Positions 43,388-56,193 of a stretch of 64,000 nucleotides of DNA are shown here, one piece after another; within the stretch, counting starts at the first letter, position 1, and every line of letters starts with the position of its first letter. The stretch spans positions 6,324,001-6,388,000 of the forward strand of contig NC_085110.1 of NCBI RefSeq assembly GCF_030269925.1, given 5' to 3'. The position numbers were made by a program, and so were the translations under genes. The DNA is from Bombyx mori. Lineage: Eukaryota; Arthropoda; Insecta; Lepidoptera; Bombycidae. A model generated the notes under the pieces. That model did no database searches and was not told where the DNA came from. It was given only the letters and a program-made list of their open reading frames with translations.

Positions 43388-43922
43388 TCTTAACAAATAC
43401 AACAACAACAACAGATATTGTTGAGAAAATATTTACCAAACATATTTACGTGAGCGAATATTACCCGGGATCACGTATCACGCGTCTAAGCGTTAAATCG
43501 TAACTTGTCCGGGTATTCGCGTCAGTTTTGATTACGAGTGCAGATGACGTTTATGACATCTTGAACTTGTGACGTTTACGAGGGCGCGCTCGTTTGATGA
43601 GACACGCGAAGCTAGATACCGTACCTACATAATAGTTTAGATTTGTTTCTTTCAATTGGGTTCACGTGTGTGCAGCTAATTCTATGTTTGTTTATCGCTA
43701 TTGTTCGCAAGGAATGCACGCAAAATTGTAAATTAGTTAAGAAATCGTTGAAAGTTCGATGATAGAGCAGATTGTGTTAGCAATTTCGGATATTCGGATG
43801 TATTTCGGCACGCGATCTATCTATAAAAGAATAACGTAGTTTCTTTAGCTCTTAACTTTACTTATTAATTTTAACGAAAAAACATTTCTAGAGTGTAACT
43901 CAGATCAGCTTAATAAATTATA

Positions 43923-44417
43923 TCTATACTAATATTATAAAGCTGAAGAGTTTGTTTGTTTGAACGCGCTAATCTCAGGAGTCACTAGTCCGATTTGAAA
44001 AATTCTTTAATTTTTAGATAGCCCATTTATTGAGGAAGGCTATATAACATCACGCTAAATCAATACAAACGGAACACCAATAAATAATGTTTCAAAATCG
44101 GGGTTTTTTTTCCCTTTTGAGAGCTTCTGTTGTATGCGCTGCAGAAACGGTAAGTTTCGCTAAAATAATGTATGAATTATCAGAATCGGTTCAAGCATTC
44201 TCGAGAAATCGGTGAACATTACACAGATAAAAAATGGTGGTCGAATTGATAGCGTCCTCTTTTAAAGTCGGTTTAAAAGTGATTTTGGTTAAATAGCTCC
44301 TTAACATTCTAATATTCAAAAATATTTTTACTTTCTACGTAAATGAAGTCGCGGGTAAAATTTAGCGTTATGACAAAGTAACTATTCCACGCGGACGAAA
44401 TCGCGGGCAAAAGCTAG
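43923..44417 (+). mobile_element. Helitron-like non-autonomous element, TCTATACTAATATTATAAAG family, unit B
   Basis: Copy at lag 25,247, with the same ends. Confidence 0.75.
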
Positions 44418-44901
44418 TATTTATATAATCGTTTCTTAAAATTACTATGTTACTATTAATGAGCTCTGCTATTAAAAATATCAGAAATTCAAATGCACCA
44501 AATAAATAAAAAGATAGCGCCGTCGGCTTATGTCGAGAGCTTAATAAATATGAAATCCATTTGAATAACGACTTAATGACAAGCAGCGCGCGAATTCAGT
44601 ATGAAAAATGTTTTCGTTTCATTCGCCCGTCATGCAGCTTTCACATACCAATACAATTTACACACAAACTTGACCCTTAACGTTGAGAAAGTTCTTAAAT
44701 GTACCATGAAAGTTAAAATGACCATTAACGTGAAATCGTTAAGAATCCCCTCTTGAAAGGTATCCTAGGAGAGTGGGGTTTACCACGCGGCCATATTCAT
44801 TGTTGAAGCACACATTAACCTTTACTATTACTTCAACTTTTGTCGTATCTAAATTTGTAGAATTTTAAGTCAATGGCCCCTATCTATATTGCAGTATCAA
44901 A

Positions 44902-44911
44902 ACTTAACTGC
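44902..44911. repeat. Target-site duplication, left, LINE unit B
   Basis: acttaactgc, pairs with 49,994-50,003. Confidence 0.8.
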
Positions 44912-45104
44912 TTTTTTTTTTTATGATTGAGAGATTACTGGTGGCCCGAAGGCCTTTCCAGTTTCACCAGGACAGGTGGGCGAGCAAAGGCTCAGCCAGG
45001 AGGGGTGGGATTTGCTAACAGCTGCCCGAGCGCCTCCGAAGGAGACCTAACAACTCAAGAGCAATTGCTTCGCGAATGAATCTACTACCAGATCGGAATC
45101 GCGA

Positions 45105-45138
45105 CCCGCTGAGAAGATCCGGCGAGAAACTCAGCGGG
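45105..45138 (-). ncRNA. 3' stem-loop of the LINE RNA, unit B
   Basis: Copy of the stem-loop at 19,857, with the stem intact. The base change at 45,090 lies outside it. Confidence 0.6.
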
Positions 45139-45150
45139 CTGATGCATGGG

Positions 45151-48033
45151 CTAGGTTGCACGTCGACCTCTTTGTCGAGTTCGACGAGTACGGTTACTGG
45201 GGTCCCTAAGCCTGCTCCTAGTATTAGAGCTGAAGGCATCTAATGCAAAGGTTATTGGATCTGATGGATCCGTAAGGACGTGTCTAGGGCGTCGACGGTG
45301 ACTGGCTCCTGCATGATCAGGATTCGGTGAGTAGTCAGCGGCGGCAACGATAAGGCGATTATCATGACGCATAGCCTTATCGAAGTACCGTTCCGACGCT
45401 GACTTCATGTACTTCTGGATTGATTCAAGGCCCAGGTCGTCGTGTAGGTCAACGTTCCTCACGAACCACGGAGCCCCGACGGCTAACCTGCAAAAGCGGG
45501 ATTGTAGGGATTGGAGGGTGTCTATGTGTGTGCGGGCCGCGTGAGCGAACACCACACTCGCGTAAGTCATGATGGGCCTTATGCAAGTTTTGTAAAGTGT
45601 CACCTTGTTCCGAAGGGACATTTTACTCCGCTTACAGATCATGGGATAGAGTCTGCCGAGAATGAATGCGGCACGGTCGCGGACTGTTTTTATGTGTGGG
45701 CGGAATGTCATAGATGCATCCAGGGTGACTCCCAGGTACTTAACCTTCCTGACCCAGGGTATAGGTTGGCCGAAGAGGGTGATCGGGGGAGTGATATTTC
45801 TCCTCCTAATGCGGGAGGAAATAAGCGGTGAGTTTCCCCTTTGAAATAACACTGCTGTGCTTTTCGCCGGGTTGATGTCTATGCGCCATTTTCGGAACCA
45901 CTGTCCTAGGGCTAGGGCTGCGCTCTGAAGCTTCTTCGCGATTAGGGACTTATTTCTACTAGAATAGTAAACAGTCGTGTCGTCGGCGAATAAAGCTAAA
46001 TGGGTCGGCGGCGACCGGGGAATATCATTAATAAATAAACTAAATAGGAGCGGTGAGAGAATGGAGCCTTGCGGCACTCCAGCCGTGAGTGGTCGCGGGG
46101 AGGAGCGGGTTCCCTCTACTCGATATCGAAAAGAGCGGTTCGACAAGAAGTCCCGTATGATGAGCACGAGACTATCCGGCACGCCCATGTTGAATAGTTT
46201 GAAAATCAAACCGTTGTGCCAGACTTTGTCGAACGCTTTTGCGACGTCGAAGAAGAGAGCTCCCGTGTATAACGGTTTTGGTCGATTAAGTCCCACAAGA
46301 ATGTGCTCCGTGAGGCGGTGCACCTGTTGTACGCATGAGTGATTTGCACGGAATCCGAATTGTTCATCGATGAGAATGCCCTTGGATGAGACGAAATCTC
46401 TGAGGCGTTTGTAGAGCAGACGCTCATACAGTTTGCCTAGAGACATGAGGAGGCTAATCGGGCGATAACTCGTCGGATTATTTTTTGGTTTACCGGGTTT
46501 GTGTATGCCGATAACATCCGCTTCTTTCCACACCGTGGGAAAGATAGAGTTAGCCATAGCGGCATTGAAAATAGATGCCAACATCACGATGAGTTGGACG
46601 GGTAAAAGTTTAATAACGCGGTTAGATATACCGTCGGAACCGGGAGCCTTGCGAGGACGTAGGTCTTTGATCAGGTCTTTAACTTCCATTGAGGTGACGG
46701 GCAGTAACGCGTCCAAGGGTGGCAAGGAGGCTCTGCGTTCTACCTCACTGTCTACTAATTCTACATGAACAGGGTCCGCGGATTGAATGCTGGGCATGCA
46801 CTGGGCTTGCAATGTATCGGCCAGCAGCTCTGCTTTTTCGTCATCATCGAACGCCGCGAGTCGGCCTGAGGGGCCTACGAGAGGGGGCATAGTTACTACC
46901 GTATCCGATTTGAGAGTACGAGCTAAGCGGTATTAAGACCTTTGAGAGGGCGCGAGTCCTTCTAAGAAATCAGACCATCTGGCATCTCGGACTTCGGTGA
47001 TGCGAGACTTTACGTCGCGTTGTAGGGCACGCATTCGAATACGATTTTCCGCGGTAGGATACCTATCGTACGCACGGATCGAGGCGTTCTTAGCTCTAAG
47101 GAGTTCCCTAATATCATCGGGCAATTTGAAGCGGTGAAGGAAGTCCTCCGCTACAACTTGCTTCGATGACCTATCTAATGTCGAGGTGATGTGTGACGTT
47201 ACGATGTCTATGGCTTCAGCGGTATCCTGAGGAGACGGGATAGAGTCCGGACTAAACGGAAGCGATGGTGGATCAGATTCAGCAAGGCTGATGCCCAGCG
47301 TGTGCCAATCCACCACAGTCCTCGTGACGGGAACGGAATCGGGAGCGCGACCGAGCTTCATAATGACGGGACGATGGTCTGAATCTAACTCTGAAACTAC
47401 TTCAATCGAATTTAAGCGCAGAGTTACGTTTTTTAATAACGCTATGTCGAGTATATCCGGGCGATGCGCGATATTTAGCGGGTAGTGAGTCGGGGTCAGC
47501 GGAGCGACGATATCGAAGGCGAGATCATCGACTAACGCGTCGAGGCGCCTGCCATTAGGGGTTGAGGTGTGAGAGTTCCACCTGACGTGTTTACAATTTA
47601 GGTCACCCGCCAGAATGACAGAGCTTCCCATGCCGAGCAGCGCCTCAATATCACTACTTAGAACAATTTTATCCGGTGGAAGATAAACGGACGCGATAAC
47701 GATCGGCGCGTGTCCAGTCAGTGAGATTCGGCATACTGATGCTTCGATGTTAGAAAGCGCGGGGGGGTCGAGTGGGACGCAATGCAGGGCTCTTCTATAG
47801 TAAATGACGGTACCACCACCACGAGCAGTGAGCCTGTCGTTCCTAACCATGTTGTAGTTCGCGATTTTAGGGTCGCGGCGCGCGGGCTTAAGCAGGGTCT
47901 CCTGCACCAAAAAGATGTCAATTTGATGGTCACGCAAAAAATCACAAACCTGATCACGTTGATTTGCGAGACCGTAAGCGTTAAAAAATCCTATCGTTAC
48001 GGATAGGGGCTTGATTCTACTTATGTACGCCAT
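45151..48033 (-). pseudogene. LINE ORF2 (endonuclease-reverse transcriptase) with one premature stop, unit B
   Basis: Same as the unit A ORF2, including the TAA at 46,933-46,935 between the endonuclease and reverse transcriptase parts. The shared stop shows that the element was already defective before the recent duplication. Confidence 0.9.
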
Positions 48034-48036
48034 TGA

Positions 48037-49662
48037 TTACCGGCGGAGTGAGGGGAGGACGTACGTATTTAACGACGCGTATACGTCAGCGTATTCTTGC
48101 ACAACGGCGATGAAGTGTTGTGCAGTGGAGGCGGCGCGAATGGCGTCGCCCAAAGCATTAACGCGATCAAAGTTGATCGACTGAAAAAAGTCGATCGCTA
48201 GAGCGAGATTGTCGGACGCGGTCGGAGGGCAGGTCGCGGGGGAGGGACGAGTCGCGGGGGAGGGACGTATCGCGGGGGTGGGACGAGTCGCGGGGGAGAG
48301 AGTTGTAGCCGTGTTCGTGAACGGCAACGGTTTAGCCCAGGCCGAGACGCTGGGCACCGACGCCGGCACGAAAGCAGGCTTAGCCTTCGGCACAGAGGGT
48401 GCCGTGGCTTTGATGTCTGGGCCGAAAGCTCGGAGGCGGTTTTGGCGGGCGACGCGGCGATTTATTTTAGGGGCTCGGGGGCAACCACGGTAATTCGCGG
48501 GGTGGCCCTGTGTTCGGCACAGGACGCAGCTAGGTGGTTCCGTAGCGGTTTTTTGATCGCGAGTGCAAAGGCTCGTGGCGTGATCGCCCAAACACTTGAC
48601 GCATCGGGAGCGCGCGTGGCAATTACGGGAAGAGTACCCGTACAACTGACAGTTATGGCACTGGCTCGGAGTGCCTTTTTTATGGGGGGTTTCGACAGTT
48701 ATTCCGGAAAGCCTACAGACTGTTCGTACGTTGAAAATTTGCTTGCCCTCGGGGGTAGGCTGGAGAGCGACCAGAACCATATTGTATGGCTCCCTCCCGC
48801 GTCCTGTGTGCATGCGGTGCACGGAATTGACCGGCAAACCTTGTTCTAGAAGGTCGGCCTTGATGAGATCGGCATCTAATTCCTTTGGGATGCCGCGTAT
48901 GACCGCGCGAAGTTCACGCTCCTCCTGAAGCGTATAAGTGTGGAAACTTATACGCTCCTTTCGGAGGTAGCTTGAGAGGGCCCTATGGTCATCGGGTGTC
49001 GTTAACTTAATTTGAATCCCGTTCGCGAGGTTACGGGCGCTGATAAAATTAATTTTTTTGGCCTGAAGGGCCAGGGAAACTCGGTCCCAAGCTGCCTTCT
49101 CTTGAAGGATTACCGGGGGAGGGGTCTGAGTTTTATTTTGTGCCACTGGACGCGGCGACGGTGTGGCACGGGCAGGGGGAGCGACGGGAGTCGGAGGGCG
49201 AGGGCGCGACGCGTTCGCGGCTTTAATAATTTTAGCGGCCGCGGGAGCTCGGGACTCCGCAGCGCGCTTCTTACCCTTTTGTACCAGGGTGAATCCATCC
49301 GTCGATGAGGCGGGGGCGAGGTCGACCTCCATGTCTGAGTCAGAGTCGGAGGACGAGAAGGCAGCAGGCTCGGGAGCAGGTGACCTACGGGCAGATGCAG
49401 GACGTCCGTCGGACCCTAAGGAACCCGCGGATGATCGCGCCAGGGGAGCAGCGGCCACGGCGGACGACGCAGCAGTTTTACCCACTAGTATAGGCGACGC
49501 GGGAGCGGCAGGCATGGCGGACGCTGCGGTGTACGACGCGGGAGCGACGAGCACGGCGGAATCCGCGAGAGGGCTCACGGCGTGATCGGCTTTGAAAGCC
49601 AGAAACTCAGAAGTGAGCTTTGGGTGGCGAAGTCGGAGGAATTCTGAAAATAAAGCTTCCAT
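48037..49662 (-). CDS. LINE ORF1 protein with mutated first zinc knuckle, unit B
   Basis: Same 541-residue frame as in unit A, from ATG 49,662. A C-to-T change on the coding strand at 48,636 turns the first knuckle from CHNCQLYGHSSRNC into CHNCQLYGYSSRNC. The zinc-ligand histidine becomes tyrosine, which should weaken or abolish metal binding by that knuckle. The other two knuckles are unchanged. Since ORF2 is already stopped in both copies, the change may simply be drift. Confidence 0.9.
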   Translation of the reverse strand: MEALFSEFLRLRHPKLTSEFLAFKADHAVSPLADSAVLVAPASYTAASAMPAAPASPILVGKTAASSAVAAAPLARSSAGSLGSDGRPASARRSPAPEPAAFSSSDSDSDMEVDLAPASSTDGFTLVQKGKKRAAESRAPAAAKIIKAANASRPRPPTPVAPPARATPSPRPVAQNKTQTPPPVILQEKAAWDRVSLALQAKKINFISARNLANGIQIKLTTPDDHRALSSYLRKERISFHTYTLQEERELRAVIRGIPKELDADLIKADLLEQGLPVNSVHRMHTGRGREPYNMVLVALQPTPEGKQIFNVRTVCRLSGITVETPHKKGTPSQCHNCQLYGYSSRNCHARSRCVKCLGDHATSLCTRDQKTATEPPSCVLCRTQGHPANYRGCPRAPKINRRVARQNRLRAFGPDIKATAPSVPKAKPAFVPASVPSVSAWAKPLPFTNTATTLSPATRPTPAIRPSPATRPSPATCPPTASDNLALAIDFFQSINFDRVNALGDAIRAASTAQHFIAVVQEYADVYASLNTYVLPSLRR

Positions 49663-49878
49663 GATGTCTGACCCAGGTGGGGCTGTCCCGGGTCTTAAAC
49701 ACACTCGCCTTGCGGCGAGGCCCCAACTTCTCGGTACTTAGCGGTTCGATTGAACACAGGTGGCGATGCGGCACAATTACTGCAGGAAAAAGAAAGAACA
49801 AAAAAAAAAGGAAACAACAAAATAAACCAAAACAAAGCAAACACTTCCAGGAACACACTTTGTCGGCAGATGTGCCAC

Positions 49879-49941
49879 GAACAAAAGCCGGGTGAACAAA
49901 GGCCGGGCTAACAATAAAACCAGGCGAACAATGGCCGGGCG
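49879..49941 (-). repeat. Four 16-bp direct repeats in the LINE 5' UTR, unit B
   Basis: Copy of the repeats at 24,631, with no difference noticed. Confidence 0.6.
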
Positions 49942-49993
49942 ATTGAGTGGTCGGTGAGCACGTCCGCAGGCGGCGGGTGCTTCTGTCGGACTG

Positions 49994-50003
49994 ACTTAAC
50001 TGC
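49994..50003. repeat. Target-site duplication, right, LINE unit B
   Basis: acttaactgc, pairs with 44,902-44,911. Confidence 0.8.
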
Positions 50004-50172
50004 TCACTTATTACGACCGGTCCTGTCAGACTGTCTCAAAAAGTTTGCTATTCAAAATTGTACCTTATTTTGGTGGTGGTTGGAGGTGGAAAAATATGAT
50101 GAAGCTTCTAGAACTGGCAGTAGTGATGTACTAGAAGTGACCTTTATCCTTTTTGCTAGCTGATATTTCATC

Positions 50173-50333
50173 ATAATCACTGATGGGCGAGCTCATGAGG
50201 CTCAGCCTGGAACAAATTGCTAAAATCTGCCCTAACCAGAAGAGTTCTTCGCTGGTTCTATCACCGGACCGGAATCCTGATCCACTGAAGATCCGACGAG
50301 AAATTCAGTGGGTAAGCCGGCGTCGCATATTCC
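50173..50333 (-). mobile_element. Jockey-like LINE 3' fragment, diverged, unit B
   Basis: Copy of the fragment at 24,925 (lag 25,248). Confidence 0.6.
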
Positions 50334-52124
50334 AATTTATAGTTGAACAGATTTACATACTAAGATCTTCGGTCCCAATATGTCGATTGAAATTGACTTG
50401 CAAATTTAAACTTTGACAACATCTAATATTATTACGAACTACTATGACTTATTTGTATATTCAGACCAAGATGCATAAAATAATAAAATAAATACCAAAA
50501 TACATTTTGAAGGTCTTGCAAGTATAAATTGTATTGAACGATTTAAACTATGTTCATACTTGCATAGTTGAATTTTTGGCAATATTGTTGTCAATATTTT
50601 TTCTTCACATCAAAAATATATGAAATTACTGCTCACCATATGTACATTTGTAACTAAAACTTAAATTAATAACTTTTGTGTGTTTCATTTTTTATTAACA
50701 GTCATTCCATCTGCATCTTTGCAAATTGCATCTGTTTCTTTAACGAGGATTTCTTAACAAAGAGTAGTAAGTTAATTACAAACGAAAACATCGCGTTAAA
50801 ACAGTAACTATGTTGTTTTAAATTACAATAGAAGAAAGCATTTTTTACATTCTTGCTTTAAAAAATATTTTGTTAAACTCCCATAAATTAGGGTCACCAT
50901 AGTAAATGACCTCAGTTCACTACACTCCGTGGCACCGTTGCTCGAATCAACCCTATTTAAATTTCAAAAGATGTTTCCTAAGGGATTGTCCTGTAAGCGG
51001 AGTGGATACGTCGTCGTTTTCCTTTTCCCTCGTGTTTGGCAACCCTATACGAAAGCCACTCGACTCTCCACTTTGAATAGAAATTACGTAATCGCCGAAA
51101 TTTTGACGCAGCCCGCGGCGCTTTTTCCTCTTCCTTATCGATGATGGCTTATGATCGTGGATTTCTTCGCTGCGGTAAAATATCACTGTTCAGATTTTGT
51201 CGCGGCAAAATCTAATTACCAAATATTTTGAATGAAAATATGCATTCAGCAACTATATTATTAATAACCCGTCTCGAGAATCCCATTAGGTGCCACACTA
51301 CGTGAATTAACAGTAATCACTTTACTAGTGACGATTTATTAAATCTTTAAGATCATAAGAAATTATGTGACTCCTGCTTTTTGCTTTGATCTTTGTTTCG
51401 TTTTTTTCGACAAAATCAAAAACTTAATGATATCCATCTGTAGAACTAAATGAACTCCCAAATAGTTAGGGTGCAATTTGCAAGACCGCACCGAGGCCTC
51501 GCAATATAACCCTCAGCTAGACAGAGAAAGTCCATTAGGTTTTATGGCTTCTCCCGAGGACGGATAGCGAGCTGAAACGTTGAAATTAATTAAATTCGCA
51601 CCTAAACGAAACTCAAAAGCTAAAGAGTAATGACTTGTCGACGGTTTCCTCGACTAACAAATACGTTTGATTTGATTATTTTTTGCTCTGAGTCAGGTTC
51701 GCTCGGGTGATTTTGACGAAGTGTATATTATTAGCTCAGGCATCAGCAATCTCGGAAAATTCATATATTTGCTTCGTCGTATTTAATGCCTTGCACGATA
51801 TTGGATTCGATTTCTTTTAAAGATTTTGCAGCCTTGTAACGAGAGCTTTAAGCCAAGTTTTATTCTTTTTCTCAAACAAAAACAAGCTTCGTTTTATTTT
51901 CCCATATTTATACGCTTTCTCAGATGCTAAACGGTTAATAAACCACCGTTATTATATATTTTAATCTTAAAAAAACACTAACTAAACACTAAATTAATCA
52001 TATAAAACAATCTTCGCGTTCCCATGCTAAAAGTCAATTAAATACGAATATATAAATAAAGCACAGAAACATAATTAATAGATACATATATTACATAATA
52101 TTATACTAATTATAATATGTATAA

Positions 52125-52328
52125 TCTATACTAGTATATAAATCTACAGTGGTTTTTACGGATGTTCCGTTATAACTACTGAACCATGCATTCGATTGAC
52201 TTTAAAGTTCCATGAGTGTTGGACTTCCTACACTAGTTAATGATGGCGTTAATGATGAGAATCTTTGCAGGAGTGAGAAATAATAATGTTAATTTTAAAT
52301 GCCCAGCGAAGCGGACGGGTACGACTAG
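52125..52328 (+). mobile_element. Helitron-like element, TCTATACTAGTATATAAATC family, unit B
   Basis: Copy at lag 25,248. Confidence 0.65.
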
Positions 52329-52851
52329 TATACTTATATAATATATTTAACTGCGAAATAAAAAAAGACGTGTCTAGTAAATATACGAAAATAAAATTTC
52401 AGGCTCATTTACTTAAATTTACCTAAAATTCGTATGTTGTAAGTAACATTCCGTTCCTATAGACGTTATGTCATGTTCATAAGCTCTCACAATTAACGGG
52501 TACAATGTTGCGGCATTTGCGGTCCGCTCCAACAATGGAACGCCCGATCATTTTCATTACCGAATAAGATGTTTGGTTCATACGACAAATTGAGGCTTCT
52601 GTGTCACATTCCCAGGAATGAATGGAAATATCCGGTACATTACCGATTCCGGTCTTTCCGGTAGGGTCGCTTTATACGAGTATGTGGTTTAGATAATTTT
52701 ATGAGATTAATTTCAGTAATTAATTGTAATAACAGTTTTGTAAAATTTGTTTTGTTACAATCTATAACATTAAGTCTTTACATATGACGTTGTAATTTAT
52801 TATACAGAAAGCTAACGTTATTTTTTTATCAATAGTTTTTAGTCCTATCTA

Positions 52852-53938
52852 TCAAAATATGCACCCCTGGTATCGATGCATTTCTGCCAGCGGTAATTTT
52901 TCAATGCTCTTCTTGAAGGTGTCAGAGATACGCGACTTTTTTTTCCTACCTTAGCTGATAGCCTTGAGAGGGTATTTCAGCGTAACCTTAACTAGTAGGT
53001 GAGTGAGCACACGGAGTTCAAACCGGAGTGATGCTAACACTGACCCTAACAAGAGCAGTGCTTCGCAGAATCTAACACCGGATCGGAAACGCTGATCCCC
53101 TCTGAGAAGATCCGGCGAGAAACTCAGTGGGCTGTGTCTATAGGTTAATTCGCTCGTCGACCCCTTGGTCGCATGCGACGGGTTCGACGAAGACGATGAC
53201 TGGGAGATACGCGAGCCACTAAGCTCTTCAAAAGCAACTTTTTTTTCGCCTTCAGAAAAATAGAAGTCTGGCGGCGTAAGGTCTGGTAAGTACGGTGGAT
53301 GAAAACTTCCAACCCTAGCTTGTAGCTTAGCTCTTGTAGCTTAGAGACCGTCTGTTGTACCATATGAGGTATAGTGCGTTGTCGTGTAGGACAAGCGAGG
53401 AAGAGCGATTAATTAAGGCTGGCCCAAGATTCGTGAGCTTCTCCATCATTTTGTCCAGTTTCTCACAGTATACGTCCGCAGTAATGACGGTGTTATTTGG
53501 TAAGAAGCTGTGATGAAGCATATCGGCACTAGATCACGAAACAGTACTCGTGACTTTCGGGGGTAAGTTTTTGTTTGGGGCATTGCCACCAGGGTCTTAC
53601 CAACATCACCTCTGACGATTATAAAAAAGAATCAATTGTCCATCGCAATTGACAATGAGGTTCAAAATGTCTTCTTTTCTGTGTCTGTCAAGCAACGCAA
53701 GGCATACCTGAACCCGTTCTTCGAGCTAGCGATAGTTCAGTTCGGAGGCACCCACTTATATTTTTTACCTTGGCAATTTAATGCAAGTAGACCAATATTG
53801 TTCTTATGCTAGCGTCGAAAGCTGCTACAAAATCAGCGGTAGATTAAGTACCGTCTGTTTCCACTGTCGCCTTTAAGTCGTCGTTGTCGTCGCCTTTACT
53901 ATTCGGGTGACCACGGGGTCCATTTTTTAAATCAAAAC
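52852..53938 (-). pseudogene. Mariner transposase relic 2, split by a LINE insertion, unit B
   Basis: Copy of the relic at 27,604 (lag 25,248), with the same nested insertion. Confidence 0.78.
52936..53203 (-). mobile_element. 5'-truncated Jockey-like LINE nested in mariner relic 2, unit B
   Basis: Copy at lag 25,248, with the same 11-bp target-site duplication (52,925-52,935 and 53,204-53,214). Confidence 0.82.
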
Positions 53939-54280
53939 TTCCATTTCAGAAACGTTAAAACCAGTAATAAGTCGTGCGTTAATTTGTAGTGTTCACTCCG
54001 TATACGTCATTAATCTTATGAGCCGTTGTTACGGCAATGGTCTACCGCGACGGAACTCGAATTCCATAGATTATGATTATTTTAATCGTGTCGATATTAA
54101 TGAAATGTAATGAAAACAAAACATTAATCAATGACTGTAATTGAAAATACAAATAAATCTATACTTTTAAAATAAAATTCATTTGTATTTTCAATTTATT
54201 GCCACTCATAGGTACGTAAATTATTTTCAGTATTGTAAACGGCAACTTTATAAAGACCCGCTATTTGGTATCTTCACATT

Positions 54281-54303
54281 ACACACACACACACACACAC
54301 ACA
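54281..54303. repeat. (AC)n microsatellite, unit B
   Basis: Copy of the AC tract at 29,033. Confidence 0.85.
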
Positions 54304-55019
54304 ACTTGAATATCTATACATACTGACATACATGCGTGTTGTTATAGCTATATGTTTTCGTACTTGAAACGAATGAAACTTTGTTCCGGACATAAAGAAA
54401 CAGTAATATACCCTGTATCTTTATTCCTCGCGAGCCACTGTTTATGCAAATGCGAATTCCATGTTTAATCACTTCTTGTTGAACGGCTGCCGACTTTAGG
54501 GTAATGCCGGTGAAGTTTTCTCGTAAAAATTTGGCATCCCGAGGCCGAATCGTAAACCAGTTGAGTTTGAAAGTGGGTGCTTTTTCAAATGTCCCACTCG
54601 GTCGAGGCAAAACTTGGAAATTTTGTTTTAAAAAAAATATTATACTAATAAATGGCGGCTGCGCCAATCGAATTCGCTTATTTTACTGCAATACATTCTT
54701 CTTTTTAAATTAAACCGAACTTAATATTGAGCTTGAGCCAAAAAATCTTTCGAGTTTCGTCGGATTGGGCTTGCGGACTGTGACGTATCTTAATAACGAC
54801 AGATAGCAAGACGTTTTCTTTTCTTTTACGTCATCGATCAAGTTCTTTGTAGCGATACTTTGAGATGGAAATATTTGATCGGAAACCAAAGGATAATAAA
54901 GATTTAAAGACTGCCTCGTGAATAAATTACGAATGAGAAGTCTGATGGTGAACTGTCGCCGTGTTTTAATGGTCACCAAACCGAATTCGATTAAAATTAT
55001 CATATGCATTAAAGAGCAG

Positions 55020-55021
55020 AC
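55020..55021. other. Unit junction B/C
   Basis: Same junction sequence as 29,772/29,773, exactly 25,248 bp later. Confidence 0.85.
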
Positions 55022-55249
55022 TTTTCTGGCACATAGTCAGCAGGCGCTTGGTGACCTTCTTATTATACCTAACTATACTTATTTACTTACTTCTACTAAT
55101 ACTTTATACAAAATGTATTATTTGTGTTTGCATCTAATAATGCATACAATAAGTTTAATTAGAAATTATACGTACCTACGGGACCAACGAAATTAGTGTT
55201 TAGTATACAGAAAATTAAATCATCTTATTATAAATATTTTTTATTTCTA

Positions 55250-55723
55250 TCAATTAAAATATGCACTCTGGTATCGATGCATCTCTGCCAGAGTCGCGGT
55301 AATGTTTCAATAACCTTTTTGAACAAGCTGTACGCAGTGGTGTACGGTAATATCCCAACAAATTCTTCAAAGGCTTTGTGTACTGCCTTTCGCCTATTAA
55401 TTTTTTTACCCTACCACAAAGCTGTCCAAACTTTGGGAAAAGTCGAAGTCTGTCGGCGTAAAGTCTTGTGAGTAATGCAAAATTTGCAATCCTAGCTCTT
55501 GAGCTTTGTCGTGTAAGAGCAACGGGGATGAGCGATTAACCAAGTCTGGCCCGAGATTCGCGAGCACCAGAATTATTATTTCCAGTGCCTGATAGTACAC
55601 ATCCGCAGTAGTCCTGATAGTACACATCCGCAATGCTATAATTTGGTAAGAAATCGGAATATCGGCACTAGACCACCAAACTGACCATGACTTTTTAAGG
55701 GTATTTTTTGTCGGGGCAGGGCA
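55250..55723 (-). pseudogene. Mariner transposase relic 1, unit C
   Basis: Copy of the unit B relic at lag 25,248, including the 25-bp tandem duplication. Inactive. Confidence 0.7.
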
Positions 55724-55732
55724 CATTATTCG

Positions 55733-55863
55733 AAACAGATAGCCGCTGGGGTCAAAAAGTTCTCGAGGGGCAACCGCGTTCCTGACAACGCACGGCGAGT
55801 CATTATGGTAAGGTTTTGGGGAGGCCTATGTTTAGCAGTGGGCTTCTGTGGGCTGATGAATGT
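55733..55863 (+). mobile_element. Non-LTR 3' tail fragment, unit C
   Basis: Copy of the unit B fragment at lag 25,248. Confidence 0.5.
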
Positions 55864-55942
55864 AAAAGATACGGGTATGAAGTAAAAGGCAATACCAAAC
55901 ACGGTACTTAGTTAATCGTCAGACACTTGGTATACATGTAGG

Positions 55943-56193
55943 TTTTTTTTATAGCTTAGATGTGTGGACGAGCTCACAGCTCACCTGGTGTTAAGTGGTT
56001 ACTGGAGCCCATAGACATGTACAACGTAAATGCGCCACCTACCTTGAGATATAAGTTCTAAGGTCTCAGTATAGTTACAACGGCTACCCCACCCTTCAAA
56101 CCGAAACGAATTACTGCTTCACGGCAGAAATAGGCAGGGTGGTGGTACCTACCCGTGCGAACTCACAAGAGGTCCTTCCACAAGTAATTGCAA
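55943..56193 (-). mobile_element. Bm1-type SINE, 5'-truncated, unit C
   Basis: Copy of the unit B SINE at lag 25,248. Confidence 0.75.

Larger units (their letters stand above)
44912..49993 (-). mobile_element. Full-length Jockey-clade LINE, unit B
   Basis: Copy of the LINE at 19,665 carried along by the unit duplication, with identical flanks and target-site duplication. It differs by one extra T in the tail run, G to A at 45,090 in the 3' UTR, and G to A at 48,636 in ORF1. Confidence 0.88.
29773..55020. repeat. Tandem array unit B (complete, 25,248 bp)
   Basis: Second complete unit. Its left part (29,773-36,689) is near-identical to unit C at lag 25,248. Its right part (36,209-55,020) is near-identical to unit A. 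The two zones overlap by about 481 bp. Differences noticed against A are G19842 to A45090, G23388 to A48636 and a T run of 10 versus 11. Differences noticed against C are near 57,256 (g to a) and near 59,017 (a to t). Unit B therefore looks like a chimera made by recombination between an A-type and a C-type unit. Confidence 0.93.
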
